Assembly: GCF_002975275.1 (NCBI RefSeq)
Contig: NZ_PCOQ01000001.1
Location: 682,001 to 746,000, forward strand
Origin: Achromobacter sp. MYb9
GTDB taxonomy: Bacteria > Pseudomonadota > Gammaproteobacteria > Burkholderiales > Burkholderiaceae_B
Direction of reading: 5' to 3'
Length of the DNA: 64,000 nt
The stretch's first letter is position 1. Each line of letters starts with the position of its first letter. The notes under the pieces are model-generated. The model worked only from the letters and a program-made list of their open reading frames with translations. It was not told where the DNA came from and did not search any database. The translations under genes and the position numbers were made by a program. Shown piece after piece: positions 49,918 through 58,545 of the stretch.

Positions 49918-50895
49918 GTGCAGACACTGAAACTGATCGTCCGGGAAGTCCGGCAAGAATCGCCGTTGATCCGTTCCTTTCGGCTGGCGCGCGAAGATGC
50001 CGGGCCGCTGCCCGCCTTCGGCCCGGGCGCGCACCTGAAGGTCACCGTGCCCGGCCTGCGCGAACCGCGCTGCTATTCGCTGGTGCAACTGACGCCCGAC
50101 GCCGGCCAGTTCGCGCAGCCCATGGAATACCGGTTGGGCGTGCGGCTGGAGGAAACCAGCCAGGGCGGATCGCGGCACATGCATGCGCTGGCCGAAGGCG
50201 ACACGCTTAGCGTCGAAGGCCCCAAGAACGATTTTCCGCTGCATGAATCTCCGGCGGGCGACGAACCCGTGGTGCTGATCGCGGGCGGCATCGGCATCAC
50301 GCCGGTGGCCTCCATGGCTGCCGCATTGAAAGCCGCCGGCCGCGCCTTCCACCTGCACTACTGTGGCCGCAGCAAGGACCAACTGGCCTTCCTGGGCGAA
50401 CTTGAAGCGCTGGCGGGCGGCAACCTGACCGTACACGCGGATGACGATCCGTCCTGCCGCTTTGACCTGCAAGCGCTGCTGGCCGCCTCGAACCCGCGCC
50501 AACATTTGTACGTGTGCGGCCCCAAGGGTCTGATCGATGCCGTCATCGCAGGCGCCAAGGCCCGCCACTGGCCGGATGCCCACATCCACTTCGAACTCTT
50601 CGTCACCGCCGCCGCGCAAGCCGGCGACCAGGCCTTTGAAGTCGAGCTGCGCCAGTCCGGCCGCACGCTGACCATTCCCGCCGACAAGACCATCGTCGAC
50701 GTCATGGAAGAAGAAGGCTGCGACCCGATGTACGACTGCAAGCGCGGCGAATGCGGCGTGTGCCAGGCGACCGTGCTGGAAGGCGAGCCCGACCATCGCG
50801 ACTACTACCTCTCGGACACCGAGAAGGCCAGCGGCAAGATCATCCAGATCTGTATCTCGCGCGCGAAATCCGCCCGCCTGGTGCTGGACCTGTAA
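49918..50895 (+). CDS. Ferredoxin/flavin reductase of the Rieske oxygenase (phthalate dioxygenase reductase type)
   Basis: A 325-residue electron-transfer protein from NAD(P)H to the oxygenase. The flavin-binding part is GPGAHLKVTVPGLREPRCYSLVQL, the nicotinamide part VLIAGGIGITPVASMAAAL, and the plant-type 2Fe-2S domain is C-terminal (CDPMYDCKRGECGVCQATVLEG with a last Cys in IIQICISRAK). This order (flavin-NAD-2Fe2S) is that of vanillate/phthalate dioxygenase reductases. The start is GTG at 49918, preceded by GAAAGAGA. Confidence 0.9.
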   Translation: MQTLKLIVREVRQESPLIRSFRLAREDAGPLPAFGPGAHLKVTVPGLREPRCYSLVQLTPDAGQFAQPMEYRLGVRLEETSQGGSRHMHALAEGDTLSVEGPKNDFPLHESPAGDEPVVLIAGGIGITPVASMAAALKAAGRAFHLHYCGRSKDQLAFLGELEALAGGNLTVHADDDPSCRFDLQALLAASNPRQHLYVCGPKGLIDAVIAGAKARHWPDAHIHFELFVTAAAQAGDQAFEVELRQSGRTLTIPADKTIVDVMEEEGCDPMYDCKRGECGVCQATVLEGEPDHRDYYLSDTEKASGKIIQICISRAKSARLVLDL

Positions 50896-50925
50896 CGCCG
50901 CGGCCCCGAAGACAAGGAAGCGACC

Positions 50926-52245
50926 ATGGCTAAATACCGCGACAATCCCGACGCCATCCGCGCCCTGGTGCGCGACACGGAAGTGCACAAGGACCTGTTC
51001 ATCGACCAGGAACTGTTCGACCTGGAAATGGAACGCCTGTACGCCAACACCTGGGTCTACGTCGGCCACGACAGCCAGGTGCCGAACAATGGCGACTACA
51101 TCACCACCACCGTCGGCAACCAGCCCGTGGTGATGGTGCGCCACAGCGACAAGACCGTGCGCGTGCTGCACAACCGCTGCCCGCACAAGGGCACGATGGT
51201 GGCCGGCGACGCCTGCGGCAACACCGGCAAGTTCTTTCGTTGCCCCTACCACGCCTGGACGTTCAAGACCGATGGCAGCCTGCTGTCTATCCCGCTGAAA
51301 AAAGGCTACGAGAACACCGGCCTGGAAAGCTGCGAAGCCAGCCAGGGCATGGCCGCCGTCAAGGACGTAAAGAACCACCGCGGCTTTGTCTTCTGCCGCC
51401 TGAATCCGGAAGGCCAGTCGTTCGAGGAGTTCTTCGGCGACTCGCTGTCCACGCTGGACAACATGGTGGACCGCTCGCCCGAGGGCCGGCTGGAAGTGGC
51501 CGGCGGCGTGCTGCGCTACATGCATCGCTGCAACTGGAAGATGCTGGTCGATAACCAGACCGACACCTGCCACCCGATGGTGGCGCACGAATCGTCGGCC
51601 GGCACGGCCGTGAAGGTGTGGGAGCAGGCGCCCGAAGGCACGCCCAAGCCGATGGCGGTGGAACTGTTCGCGCCCTTTATCTCGCCGTACGAGTTCTTCG
51701 AGAACATGGGCATTCGCGTCTGGGAAAACGGCCACGGCCATACCGGCGTGTCGGACTCGATTCACGCGTCGTACTCCGGCGTGCCGGGCTACTGGGAATC
51801 CATGGTGGCCGCCTACGGCGAGGAACGCGCCAAACAGATTCTGGGCGACGTGCGCCACAACACCGTGTACTTCCCCAACATCATGGTGAAGGGCCCGATC
51901 CAGACGCTGCGCATCTTCAAGCCCATTGCCGCCGACCGCACGCTGGTCGAGTCCTGGACGTTCCGCCTGGTCGGCGCGCCCGACCTGCTGCTGGAACGCA
52001 CGCTGATGTACAACCGGCTGATCAACGCGCCCACGTCCGTTGTCGGCCATGACGACCTGGAAATGTACGAACGCGCGCAAGACGGCCTGAATTCCCGCGC
52101 GCGCGACTGGGTCAATGTGGGCCGGCTGTATACGCCCGACGAAGTTGCCCAGAAGAACGTCACCACCAACGGCACCAACGAATGGCAGATGCGCAACCAA
52201 TATCGCGCATGGGGCCGCTACATGACCGGATCGGAGTCGGTATGA
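50926..52245 (+). CDS. Rieske ring-hydroxylating dioxygenase alpha subunit
   Basis: A 439-residue catalytic subunit. The Rieske cluster ligands are Cys85-His87 (RCPHKG) and Cys106-His109 (CPYHAW). The mononuclear iron ligands are probably His216 and His221, with the bridging Asp213 in MLVDNQTDTCHPMVAHES. It belongs to the large-alpha/small-beta dioxygenase class. In iad-type loci such an oxygenase attacks the indole ring of indole-3-acetate; benzoate- or anthranilate-type substrates are alternatives. Its stop overlaps the beta start (ATGA). Confidence 0.92.
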   Translation: MAKYRDNPDAIRALVRDTEVHKDLFIDQELFDLEMERLYANTWVYVGHDSQVPNNGDYITTTVGNQPVVMVRHSDKTVRVLHNRCPHKGTMVAGDACGNTGKFFRCPYHAWTFKTDGSLLSIPLKKGYENTGLESCEASQGMAAVKDVKNHRGFVFCRLNPEGQSFEEFFGDSLSTLDNMVDRSPEGRLEVAGGVLRYMHRCNWKMLVDNQTDTCHPMVAHESSAGTAVKVWEQAPEGTPKPMAVELFAPFISPYEFFENMGIRVWENGHGHTGVSDSIHASYSGVPGYWESMVAAYGEERAKQILGDVRHNTVYFPNIMVKGPIQTLRIFKPIAADRTLVESWTFRLVGAPDLLLERTLMYNRLINAPTSVVGHDDLEMYERAQDGLNSRARDWVNVGRLYTPDEVAQKNVTTNGTNEWQMRNQYRAWGRYMTGSESV

Positions 52246-52733
52246 GCGCAAGCGACCGCGAGTTGATCGATTTTGTCTACGCCGAAGCGCGCCTGCTGGA
52301 CGAGCTGCGTTTTGAAGACTGGCTGAACCTGTACGCCGAAGACGGCTATTACTGGATGCCGCTGGCGCATGGCCAGACAGACGCCAAGCTGCACGCGTCC
52401 CTGATGTACGAAGACAAGCTGCTGCTGCGCGTGCGCGTGGAACGGCTGGCGGGCCAACGCACGTTTTCGCAGCAGCCCAAGAGCCGCTGCCATCATCTGC
52501 TGCAAGCGCCCACCGTCGAACACGGCCACCCCGATGCCGCGCCCGAAGAAGGCCGCCATGTGGTGCGCACCGCCTTTCACTATGTTGAAACGCGCCAGGA
52601 CATGCAGACGCTGTACGCCGGCTGGGCCACGCACCACCTGGTGGAACAGGACGGCGCACTGCGCATCCGTTTGAAGCGCGTTGACCTGGTCAACTGCGAC
52701 GCCGCCTTCGGCAACATCCAATTGTTCATGTAG
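52242..52733 (+). CDS. Ring-hydroxylating dioxygenase beta subunit
   Basis: A 163-residue structural subunit with the SnoaL-like cone fold. Family landmarks are LIDFVYAEARLLDELRFEDWLNLYAEDGYYWMPL and RLAGQRTFSQQPKSRCHHLLQ. It is translationally coupled to the alpha subunit by a four-base overlap; the longer frame to 52182 was rejected. Confidence 0.92.
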   Translation: MSASDRELIDFVYAEARLLDELRFEDWLNLYAEDGYYWMPLAHGQTDAKLHASLMYEDKLLLRVRVERLAGQRTFSQQPKSRCHHLLQAPTVEHGHPDAAPEEGRHVVRTAFHYVETRQDMQTLYAGWATHHLVEQDGALRIRLKRVDLVNCDAAFGNIQLFM

Positions 52734-52742
52734 GAGCGGCTT

Positions 52743-54377
52743 GTGAGCACCACTGTCCACCAGGCATTTTGCGACACCGCGTCGCGCTACGGCGCCCAGC
52801 CCTTCCTGTGCATCCTGCCGGAAACGGCCGACGCCTATGCCATAGCCGCTGGCGAACTGTCGTATGCCCGCGCGGCCGACGCCATTGAAACGCTGCGCGC
52901 CGCCTATGCGGCAGCGGGCTACGGCCACGGCCATCGCGTCGGGCTGTTGCTGGAGAACCGCCCCGCCTTCTTCCTGCATTGGTTTGCGCTGAACGCGCTA
53001 GGCGTTTCCGTCGTGCCGATCAACCCGGACCTGCGCGCGGCCGAGCTGGAATACCTGACCGGCCATTCCGAAATCGCCCTGGCCGTCGCCCTGCCCAACC
53101 GTCACGCCGACCTGCTGGCCGCCGCCGAACGTGCGGGCCGACCCTTGCGCGTGATGGGGCCTGACGATGCACCGCCGCCCGCGCCCTTCGCCGCGCCGCT
53201 GGCTGATACCGCGCCCAACGCGCTGACCGAATGCGCCTTGCTGTACACGTCCGGCACCACGGGCCGGCCCAAGGGTTGCATCCTGCCCAACCGTTATTTC
53301 CTGCACGCGGGCGGCTGGTATGCGCGCATCGGCGGGCTGGCGGCCCTGCGCCCCGGCCAGGAACGCATGCTGACCCCGCTGCCGCTGGTGCACATGAACG
53401 CCATGGCGTATTCCGCCATGGCCATGGTGCTGACCGGCGGCTGCCTGATTCCGCTTGACCGCTTCCACCCCAAGACGTGGTGGGACAGCGTGCGCGACTC
53501 CGGCGCCACGGTGCTGCATTACCTGGGCGTGATGCCCGCCATTCTGATGAAGGCGCCGTCGTCCGACCGCGACCTGCAACCGGCCATCCGCTTCGGCTTC
53601 GGCGCGGGCGTGGACCGCAAGCTGCATGCGCCGTTTGAAGCGCGCTTCGGCTTCCCCTTGCTGGAAGCCTGGGCCATGACCGAAACCGGCGCGGGCGCCG
53701 TCATCATCGCCAACCAGGAACCGCGCCACGTCGGCACCAGCAGCTTTGGCCGCGAAGAAGACGACGTGCAGGTACGCATCGTGACCGACGCCGGCCAGCC
53801 CGCCGCCGTGGGCGAACACGGCGAATTGCTGGTGCGGCACGCCGGCGACGACCCGCGCTACGGCTTTTTTGCCGGCTACCTGAAAGACGAAGCCGCCACC
53901 GACGAGGCCTGGCAGGACGGCTGGTTCCATACGGGCGACATCGTGCGCCGCGAAGCCGACGGCGCGCTGCGCTTCGTGGACCGCAAGAAAAACGTGATCC
54001 GCCGCAGCGGCGAAAACATCTCGGCCGTGGAAGTGGAAAGCGTGCTGATGCAGCACCCGCTGGTCAAGGCCGTGGCCGTGGCCGCCGTGCCCGACCCGGT
54101 GCGCGGCGACGAAGTGCTGGCCTGCGTCGTGGCCGACACCCTGCCGGCCGATGACGCCGCCATGGCCGATGCCGCGCGCGATATCGTGCAGTGGTGCCTG
54201 CAACAGCTGGCCTATTACAAGGCGCCCGGCTATGTGGCCTTTGTGGACAGCCTGCCGCTGACCACCACCAACAAGATCCAGCGCGGCGAAATGAAAGCGC
54301 TGGCGCCGACCTTGCCCGGCACGACGCGCTGCATTGACACCAATGCCATGAAAAAGCGCCAGGAGCCTACCCGATGA
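52743..54377 (+). CDS. AMP-forming acyl-CoA synthetase
   Basis: A 544-residue adenylate-forming CoA ligase. The P-loop LLYTSGTTGRPKG is at residues 167-178, the A5 region EAWAMTETGAGAVI, A7-A8 GWFHTGDIVRREADGALRFVDRKKNVIRRSGENIS, and the catalytic Lys lies in LTTTNKIQRGEMK. It probably activates the ring-oxidised aromatic acid to its CoA thioester. The start is GTG at 52743 with GGAG 8 bases upstream. Its end overlaps the next gene by four bases. Confidence 0.9.
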   Translation: MSTTVHQAFCDTASRYGAQPFLCILPETADAYAIAAGELSYARAADAIETLRAAYAAAGYGHGHRVGLLLENRPAFFLHWFALNALGVSVVPINPDLRAAELEYLTGHSEIALAVALPNRHADLLAAAERAGRPLRVMGPDDAPPPAPFAAPLADTAPNALTECALLYTSGTTGRPKGCILPNRYFLHAGGWYARIGGLAALRPGQERMLTPLPLVHMNAMAYSAMAMVLTGGCLIPLDRFHPKTWWDSVRDSGATVLHYLGVMPAILMKAPSSDRDLQPAIRFGFGAGVDRKLHAPFEARFGFPLLEAWAMTETGAGAVIIANQEPRHVGTSSFGREEDDVQVRIVTDAGQPAAVGEHGELLVRHAGDDPRYGFFAGYLKDEAATDEAWQDGWFHTGDIVRREADGALRFVDRKKNVIRRSGENISAVEVESVLMQHPLVKAVAVAAVPDPVRGDEVLACVVADTLPADDAAMADAARDIVQWCLQQLAYYKAPGYVAFVDSLPLTTTNKIQRGEMKALAPTLPGTTRCIDTNAMKKRQEPTR

Positions 54378-55543
54378 GCCGCCTGGGGTATGACGGCATC
54401 GTGGCGGCCCTGCCCGTCACCATCCCGTACGAACGCTATTCCACGCACGCCGCCCACTGGTGGCTGGGCCGCGCGCTGGGCGCGCTGATCCGGCAGTCGG
54501 GCGTGGCCAAGCAGGATGTGGACGGCCTGTGCGTATCCAGTTTCACGCTGGCGCCGGACACCGCCGTCGGCCTGGTCCAGCACCTGGGCATGACCCCGCG
54601 CTGGCTCGACCACATTCCCATGGGTGGCGCCAGCGGCGTGGCCGCCCTGCGCCGCGCGGCCCGCGCCGTGCAGGCGGGCGACGCGAACATCGTGGCCTGC
54701 ATCGCGGGCGACACCAACCACGTGGACTCGTTTCGCAACACGGTCAGCCAGTTCTCGCGCTTTGCGCAAGACGCCGTCTACCCCTACGGCGCGGGCGGCC
54801 CCAACGCCAGCTTCGCGCTGCTGACCGCGAACTATATGCGCGCCACAGGCGCCACGCGCGAGGATTTCGGCAAGCTGTGCGTGGCCCAGCGCGACAACGC
54901 GCTGCGCTATCCCCACGCGCTGATGAAAAAGCCGCTGAGCTTGCGGCAATACCTGGACGCGCGCGTCATTACCGACCCCATCCATCTGTTCGACTGCGTG
55001 ATGCCCTGCGCCGGCGCCGATGCCTTCCTGGTCATGCGTGAAGACCAGGCCCGCGCCTTGAACCTGCCCTTTGCCCGCATCCTGTCCACCATCGAACGGC
55101 ACAACGCCTGGATCGAAGACCCCATCCAGACGCGCGGCGGCTGGACCATGGATGTGGACGAACTCTATGGCCAGGCCGGCGCAGCGCCGGCTGACATGGA
55201 CTTCCTGCAAGCCTATGACGACTATCCCGTCATCAACCTGATGCAGATCGAAGACCTGGGCTTTTGCGACAAGGGCGCCGCGCCGGAATTCGTACGCGGC
55301 AACACCTTCACCGTGGACGGCAGCTTCCCCTTCAACACCAACGGCGGACAGCTATCGGTGGGTCAGGCCGGCGCGGCCGGCGGCTATCTGGGCCTGATCG
55401 AAGCGCTGCGCCAATTGACCGGCACGGCGGGCGGCACGCAGGTGGCCGACGCGCGCATCGGCATGGTCAGCGGCTTCGGCATGATCAATTACGACCGCGG
55501 GCTTTGCACCGCCGCGGCCATCCTGGCAAGGAGCGATGCATGA
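54374..55543 (+). CDS. Thiolase-fold protein without thiolase residues (Ltp-like retro-aldolase candidate)
   Basis: A 389-residue member of the thiolase/lipid-transfer (Ltp) family. The nucleophile-Cys position is Gly85 in IPMGGASGVAAL. The His of the GHP motif is Gln331 (NGGQLSVGQAG). The last Cys motif is SGFGM. True thiolase chemistry is therefore unlikely. Ltp2-type aldolases, which act with a DUF35 partner to split tertiary beta-hydroxyacyl-CoA in steroid degradation, share such losses and keep Tyr residues near YDDYPVINLMQIEDLGFC (281-298 here). The next gene supplies a DUF35 domain. Confidence 0.8.
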   Translation: MSRLGYDGIVAALPVTIPYERYSTHAAHWWLGRALGALIRQSGVAKQDVDGLCVSSFTLAPDTAVGLVQHLGMTPRWLDHIPMGGASGVAALRRAARAVQAGDANIVACIAGDTNHVDSFRNTVSQFSRFAQDAVYPYGAGGPNASFALLTANYMRATGATREDFGKLCVAQRDNALRYPHALMKKPLSLRQYLDARVITDPIHLFDCVMPCAGADAFLVMREDQARALNLPFARILSTIERHNAWIEDPIQTRGGWTMDVDELYGQAGAAPADMDFLQAYDDYPVINLMQIEDLGFCDKGAAPEFVRGNTFTVDGSFPFNTNGGQLSVGQAGAAGGYLGLIEALRQLTGTAGGTQVADARIGMVSGFGMINYDRGLCTAAAILARSDA

Positions 55544-56781
55544 CCGAGCCGCTAGCCAAGCCGCCCCGGAAGAATCCGGTTGCGCGCACCCGCCAGCCCA
55601 CGCTGCCGCCCGGCTGGCGCAGCCGCAGCGCGCTGGGGCTGACGGCCGCCGCTGCCGAGGGCCGCTTCGACCTGCAAACCTGCGCCGACTGCGGCGCGGT
55701 GCAGTACCCGCCTCGCGAGGTGTGCGGCCATTGCCTGTCCGAACACCTGCCATGGCGCCCGGCCGATCCCAACGGCGTGCTGCTGGTCAGCACCGTCCTG
55801 CACCACAGCAACGACCTGTACTTCCGCGAACGCCTGCCGTGGCGCGTCGGCACGGTACGCATGGACGCCGGCCCCTCCGTCGTGGCGCACGTGCACCAGG
55901 ATTGCGCCGACGGCGAACGCGTGCGGCTGACCCTGAAACTGGACCGCGGCGGCCAGGCCGTGATGATCGCCCTGCCAGAAAGGAATACCCCGAACATGGA
56001 AGACGACAAGACCCTGCGCGAGACCTCGTGCGATCCGAAGTTCCGCCGCGCGCTGGTCACGGACGGCAAGTCCGCCGTCGGCCTGGCGGTGGCGCGCGCC
56101 CTGCTGGATGCCGGCTGCCCCGCCGTGTTCCTGGGCGATCCGCAGGCCTGGAAACGAGACGACGCCTTCGACGCCCTGGCCGCCGACCCGCGCGTGCAGA
56201 CCGTCACGCTGGATGTCACCGACACCGATTCCGTCGAACGCGTGGCGGCCTCGATCGGCGGCAAGGTCGAGATCCTGGTGAACACGGCCGACCTGGAACG
56301 CGAAGGCGGGCTGCTCGGCCGCAAGGACGTCAACACGGCGCGCGATGCCATGGACGTGAACGTGCTGGGCCTGATGCGGTTGGCGCAGTGCTTCGGCCCG
56401 GCGCTGTGCGGCCGCGCCGCCGACGGCGTGAACAGCGCGACCGCCTGGGTCAACGTGCTGTCCATTTACGCGCACATGAACCTGCCGTCCCGCGGCATGT
56501 GGTCGGCGTCCAAGGCCGCTGCCTTGTCGCTGGCCCAATGCCTGCGCGCCGAAATGCGCGGCGCGGGGGTACGGGTGGTCAACGTGTTCCCGGGCCCGGT
56601 GGACCACGAATGGGAGCAACGCACGCCCCCGCCGCGCGTGGCGCCCGCCGCGATCGCGGCCGCCATCGTGCGGGCGCTGAAGGACGGCATCGAAGACGTG
56701 TACGTCGGCGACGTTGCGCAGGAGTTCCGCGCCCGGCTGGCCGAGAGCCCCAAGGGACTGGAACGGGAACTGGGCGCCTGA
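55540..56781 (+). CDS. DUF35 zinc-ribbon/OB-fold domain fused to a degenerate SDR
   Basis: A 413-residue fusion. Residues about 25-145 are a DUF35 domain: zinc ribbon Cys48, Cys51, Cys62, Cys65 (CADCGAVQYPPREVCGHC), then an OB fold. Residues about 165-395 are an SDR fold (RRALVTDGKSAVGLAVARALLDAG, VNVLGLMRLAQCF, VVNVFPGPV). The SDR catalytic Tyr is Trp321 (MWSASKAA) with Ser308 and Lys325 kept, and the glycine motif is altered. So the SDR part is probably not an ordinary dehydrogenase. DUF35 would partner the Ltp-like protein. The start overlaps that gene (ATGA). Confidence 0.82.
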   Translation: MTEPLAKPPRKNPVARTRQPTLPPGWRSRSALGLTAAAAEGRFDLQTCADCGAVQYPPREVCGHCLSEHLPWRPADPNGVLLVSTVLHHSNDLYFRERLPWRVGTVRMDAGPSVVAHVHQDCADGERVRLTLKLDRGGQAVMIALPERNTPNMEDDKTLRETSCDPKFRRALVTDGKSAVGLAVARALLDAGCPAVFLGDPQAWKRDDAFDALAADPRVQTVTLDVTDTDSVERVAASIGGKVEILVNTADLEREGGLLGRKDVNTARDAMDVNVLGLMRLAQCFGPALCGRAADGVNSATAWVNVLSIYAHMNLPSRGMWSASKAAALSLAQCLRAEMRGAGVRVVNVFPGPVDHEWEQRTPPPRVAPAAIAAAIVRALKDGIEDVYVGDVAQEFRARLAESPKGLERELGA

Positions 56782-56824
56782 CGCCCCGCCTTCCGATAAC
56801 GCACGAACCAAGAGGAGCAGCAGC

Positions 56825-57610
56825 ATGAGCCAGAACATTCTTGCCCAATTCATGTCGGAACTCGTGTCGGGCCGCATCGGCCTGGTGGACCTGACCGAAA
56901 CCCTGACGCCGGAATTCCCCACTATCGTGCTGCCGCCGGAATTCGGCCAGGCGTGGCCGTTCCGCATGGAAGAAATCTCGCGCTACGACGAACGCGGCCC
57001 GGCCTGGTACTGGAACAACTTCTCGTGTTCGGAACATACGGGCACGCACTTCGACGCCCCCGCCCATTGGGTCACGGGCAAGGACCAGCCCGACAACACG
57101 GTGGACACGATCCCGATCGAGTCATTCATTGCCAGCGCCTGCGTCATCGACTGTTCCGCCGAAGCTCGCGACAATCCGGACTTCCTGCTGACCATCGACT
57201 TCGTGAAGACCTGGGAAGAAAAGCACGGCCGCATCCCGGCACGTTCCTGGGTGCTGATGCGGACCGACTGGTCCAAGCGCGCCAAGCCCGCCGAATATCT
57301 GAACATGCAGGCCGACGGCGCGCACTCGCCCGGCCCCGACGCGGACGTGGTGCCCTGGCTGATCAAGGAACGCGACGTGCACGGTTTCGGCACCGAATCC
57401 GTCGGCACCGATGCGGGCCAGGCCCATCACCTGAACCCGCCCTACCCCTGCCACTACTACATGCACGGCAACAACCGCTACGGCTTGCAGTGCTTGACCA
57501 ACCTGGATCAGCTGCCGCCCACCGGCGCGGTGATTTTCTCGGCCCCGCTCAAGATCCGCAGCGGCTCGGGCAGCCCCCTGCGCGTGCTGGCGCTGGCGCC
57601 CAAGGCCTGA
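56825..57610 (+). CDS. Cyclase-family metal hydrolase, isatin hydrolase-like
   Basis: A 261-residue enzyme of the kynurenine formamidase/cyclase superfamily. The metal motif HTGTHFDAPAHW gives His71, His75, Asp77 and His81. Isatin hydrolases of this family (Mn-dependent) open isatin to isatinate. The PAWYWNNFSCSEHTGTH context and gene company favour that over formylkynurenine. AGGAG lies 10-14 bases upstream of the ATG. Alternatives are arylformamidase or another cyclic-amide hydrolase. Confidence 0.75.
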   Translation: MSQNILAQFMSELVSGRIGLVDLTETLTPEFPTIVLPPEFGQAWPFRMEEISRYDERGPAWYWNNFSCSEHTGTHFDAPAHWVTGKDQPDNTVDTIPIESFIASACVIDCSAEARDNPDFLLTIDFVKTWEEKHGRIPARSWVLMRTDWSKRAKPAEYLNMQADGAHSPGPDADVVPWLIKERDVHGFGTESVGTDAGQAHHLNPPYPCHYYMHGNNRYGLQCLTNLDQLPPTGAVIFSAPLKIRSGSGSPLRVLALAPKA

Positions 57611-57642
57611 TCCGACACGGCCATCACCAACAAAGGGATTCC

Positions 57643-58371
57643 ATGACACACGCGAATGTCGCTCTCGTCACCGGCGGCAGCGCCGGCATCGGCGCGGAAA
57701 TCTGCCGCAACATGCTGGACGCGGGCTATGAAGTGATTTCGATGGCACGCCGCGCGGCCGACTTCAGCCACCCGCGCCTGCACAACATGCAGGTGGACCT
57801 GCTGGACGCGGAAGCCACGGCGCAGGCCGGCCGTGAAGCTGCCGCGAAATTCCCCATCAGCCACGTGATCCACAACGCGGGCGTCATCTGGCCCAACCTG
57901 CTGCCGCAGGTCACCCAGGAAGAACTGCACGGCCTGACGCAGATCCACCTGGGCGCGGCGATCAGCCTGGTGCAAGCGGCGCTGCCCGGCATGCAGGAAC
58001 GCCATTTCGGCCGCATCGTGATGATGTCGTCCCGCGGCGCGCTGGGCCTGCCCACCCGCACCGCCTATTCGGCCACCAAGGCCGGCATGGTCGGCATGGC
58101 GCGCACCTGGTCGCTGGAGCTGGCGCCCTACGGCATCACGGTCAACGTGGTGGCGCCCGGCCCGATCCAGACGGACATGTTCTACGAAGTGATCGAACCC
58201 GGCAGCGAACGCGAAAAGCAGCTGGCCAACGGTATTCCGGTCAAGCGCCTGGGCCGGTCCGACGACGTGGCGCGCGCCGTGATGTTCTTCGCGGACCCCG
58301 CCAACAGCTTCGTGACCGGCCAGACGCTGTTCGTCTGCGGCGGCGCCAGCGTCAGCTCCATCACCATCTAG
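57643..58371 (+). CDS. Classical short-chain dehydrogenase/reductase
   Basis: A 242-residue NAD(P)-dependent oxidoreductase with TGGSAGIGAEI, NAG, and the intact catalytic Ser-Tyr-Lys (VMMSSRGALGLPTRTAYSATKAGM). The tail VTGQTLFVCGG is typical of FabG-like SDRs. In the proposed pathway it might oxidise or reduce a hydroxylated intermediate; the substrate is not known. Confidence 0.85.
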   Translation: MTHANVALVTGGSAGIGAEICRNMLDAGYEVISMARRAADFSHPRLHNMQVDLLDAEATAQAGREAAAKFPISHVIHNAGVIWPNLLPQVTQEELHGLTQIHLGAAISLVQAALPGMQERHFGRIVMMSSRGALGLPTRTAYSATKAGMVGMARTWSLELAPYGITVNVVAPGPIQTDMFYEVIEPGSEREKQLANGIPVKRLGRSDDVARAVMFFADPANSFVTGQTLFVCGGASVSSITI

Positions 58372-58545
58372 CGGACGTTCGCGATGCATGCTTCGGGTTT
58401 TGACGGATAGGTAAGCACCAAGAGCCCGTCTACAGTGCTCATCCTTGCAGGTTAGAAATTTTAAGCAACAAGTAATTCCCGCTGTTCCTGTTTTCTCCGC
58501 TTTTCAGCTGCACCCCCACTCTGCTCCCTATCCGGAGGTTTTGCC

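Noticed and set aside
49699-52659. A 986-codon open frame on the minus strand across the ior/Rieske genes
   Set aside because: It is antisense to well-supported genes, has no start context or domain, and arises from high third-position GC. The plus-strand frames carry the catalytic motifs.
58400-58436. TTGACG ... TACAGT as promoter of the LivJ-like gene
   Set aside because: The spacer is 25 bases, too long for sigma70. The transporter genes may instead be read from the iorA promoter or an unseen one.
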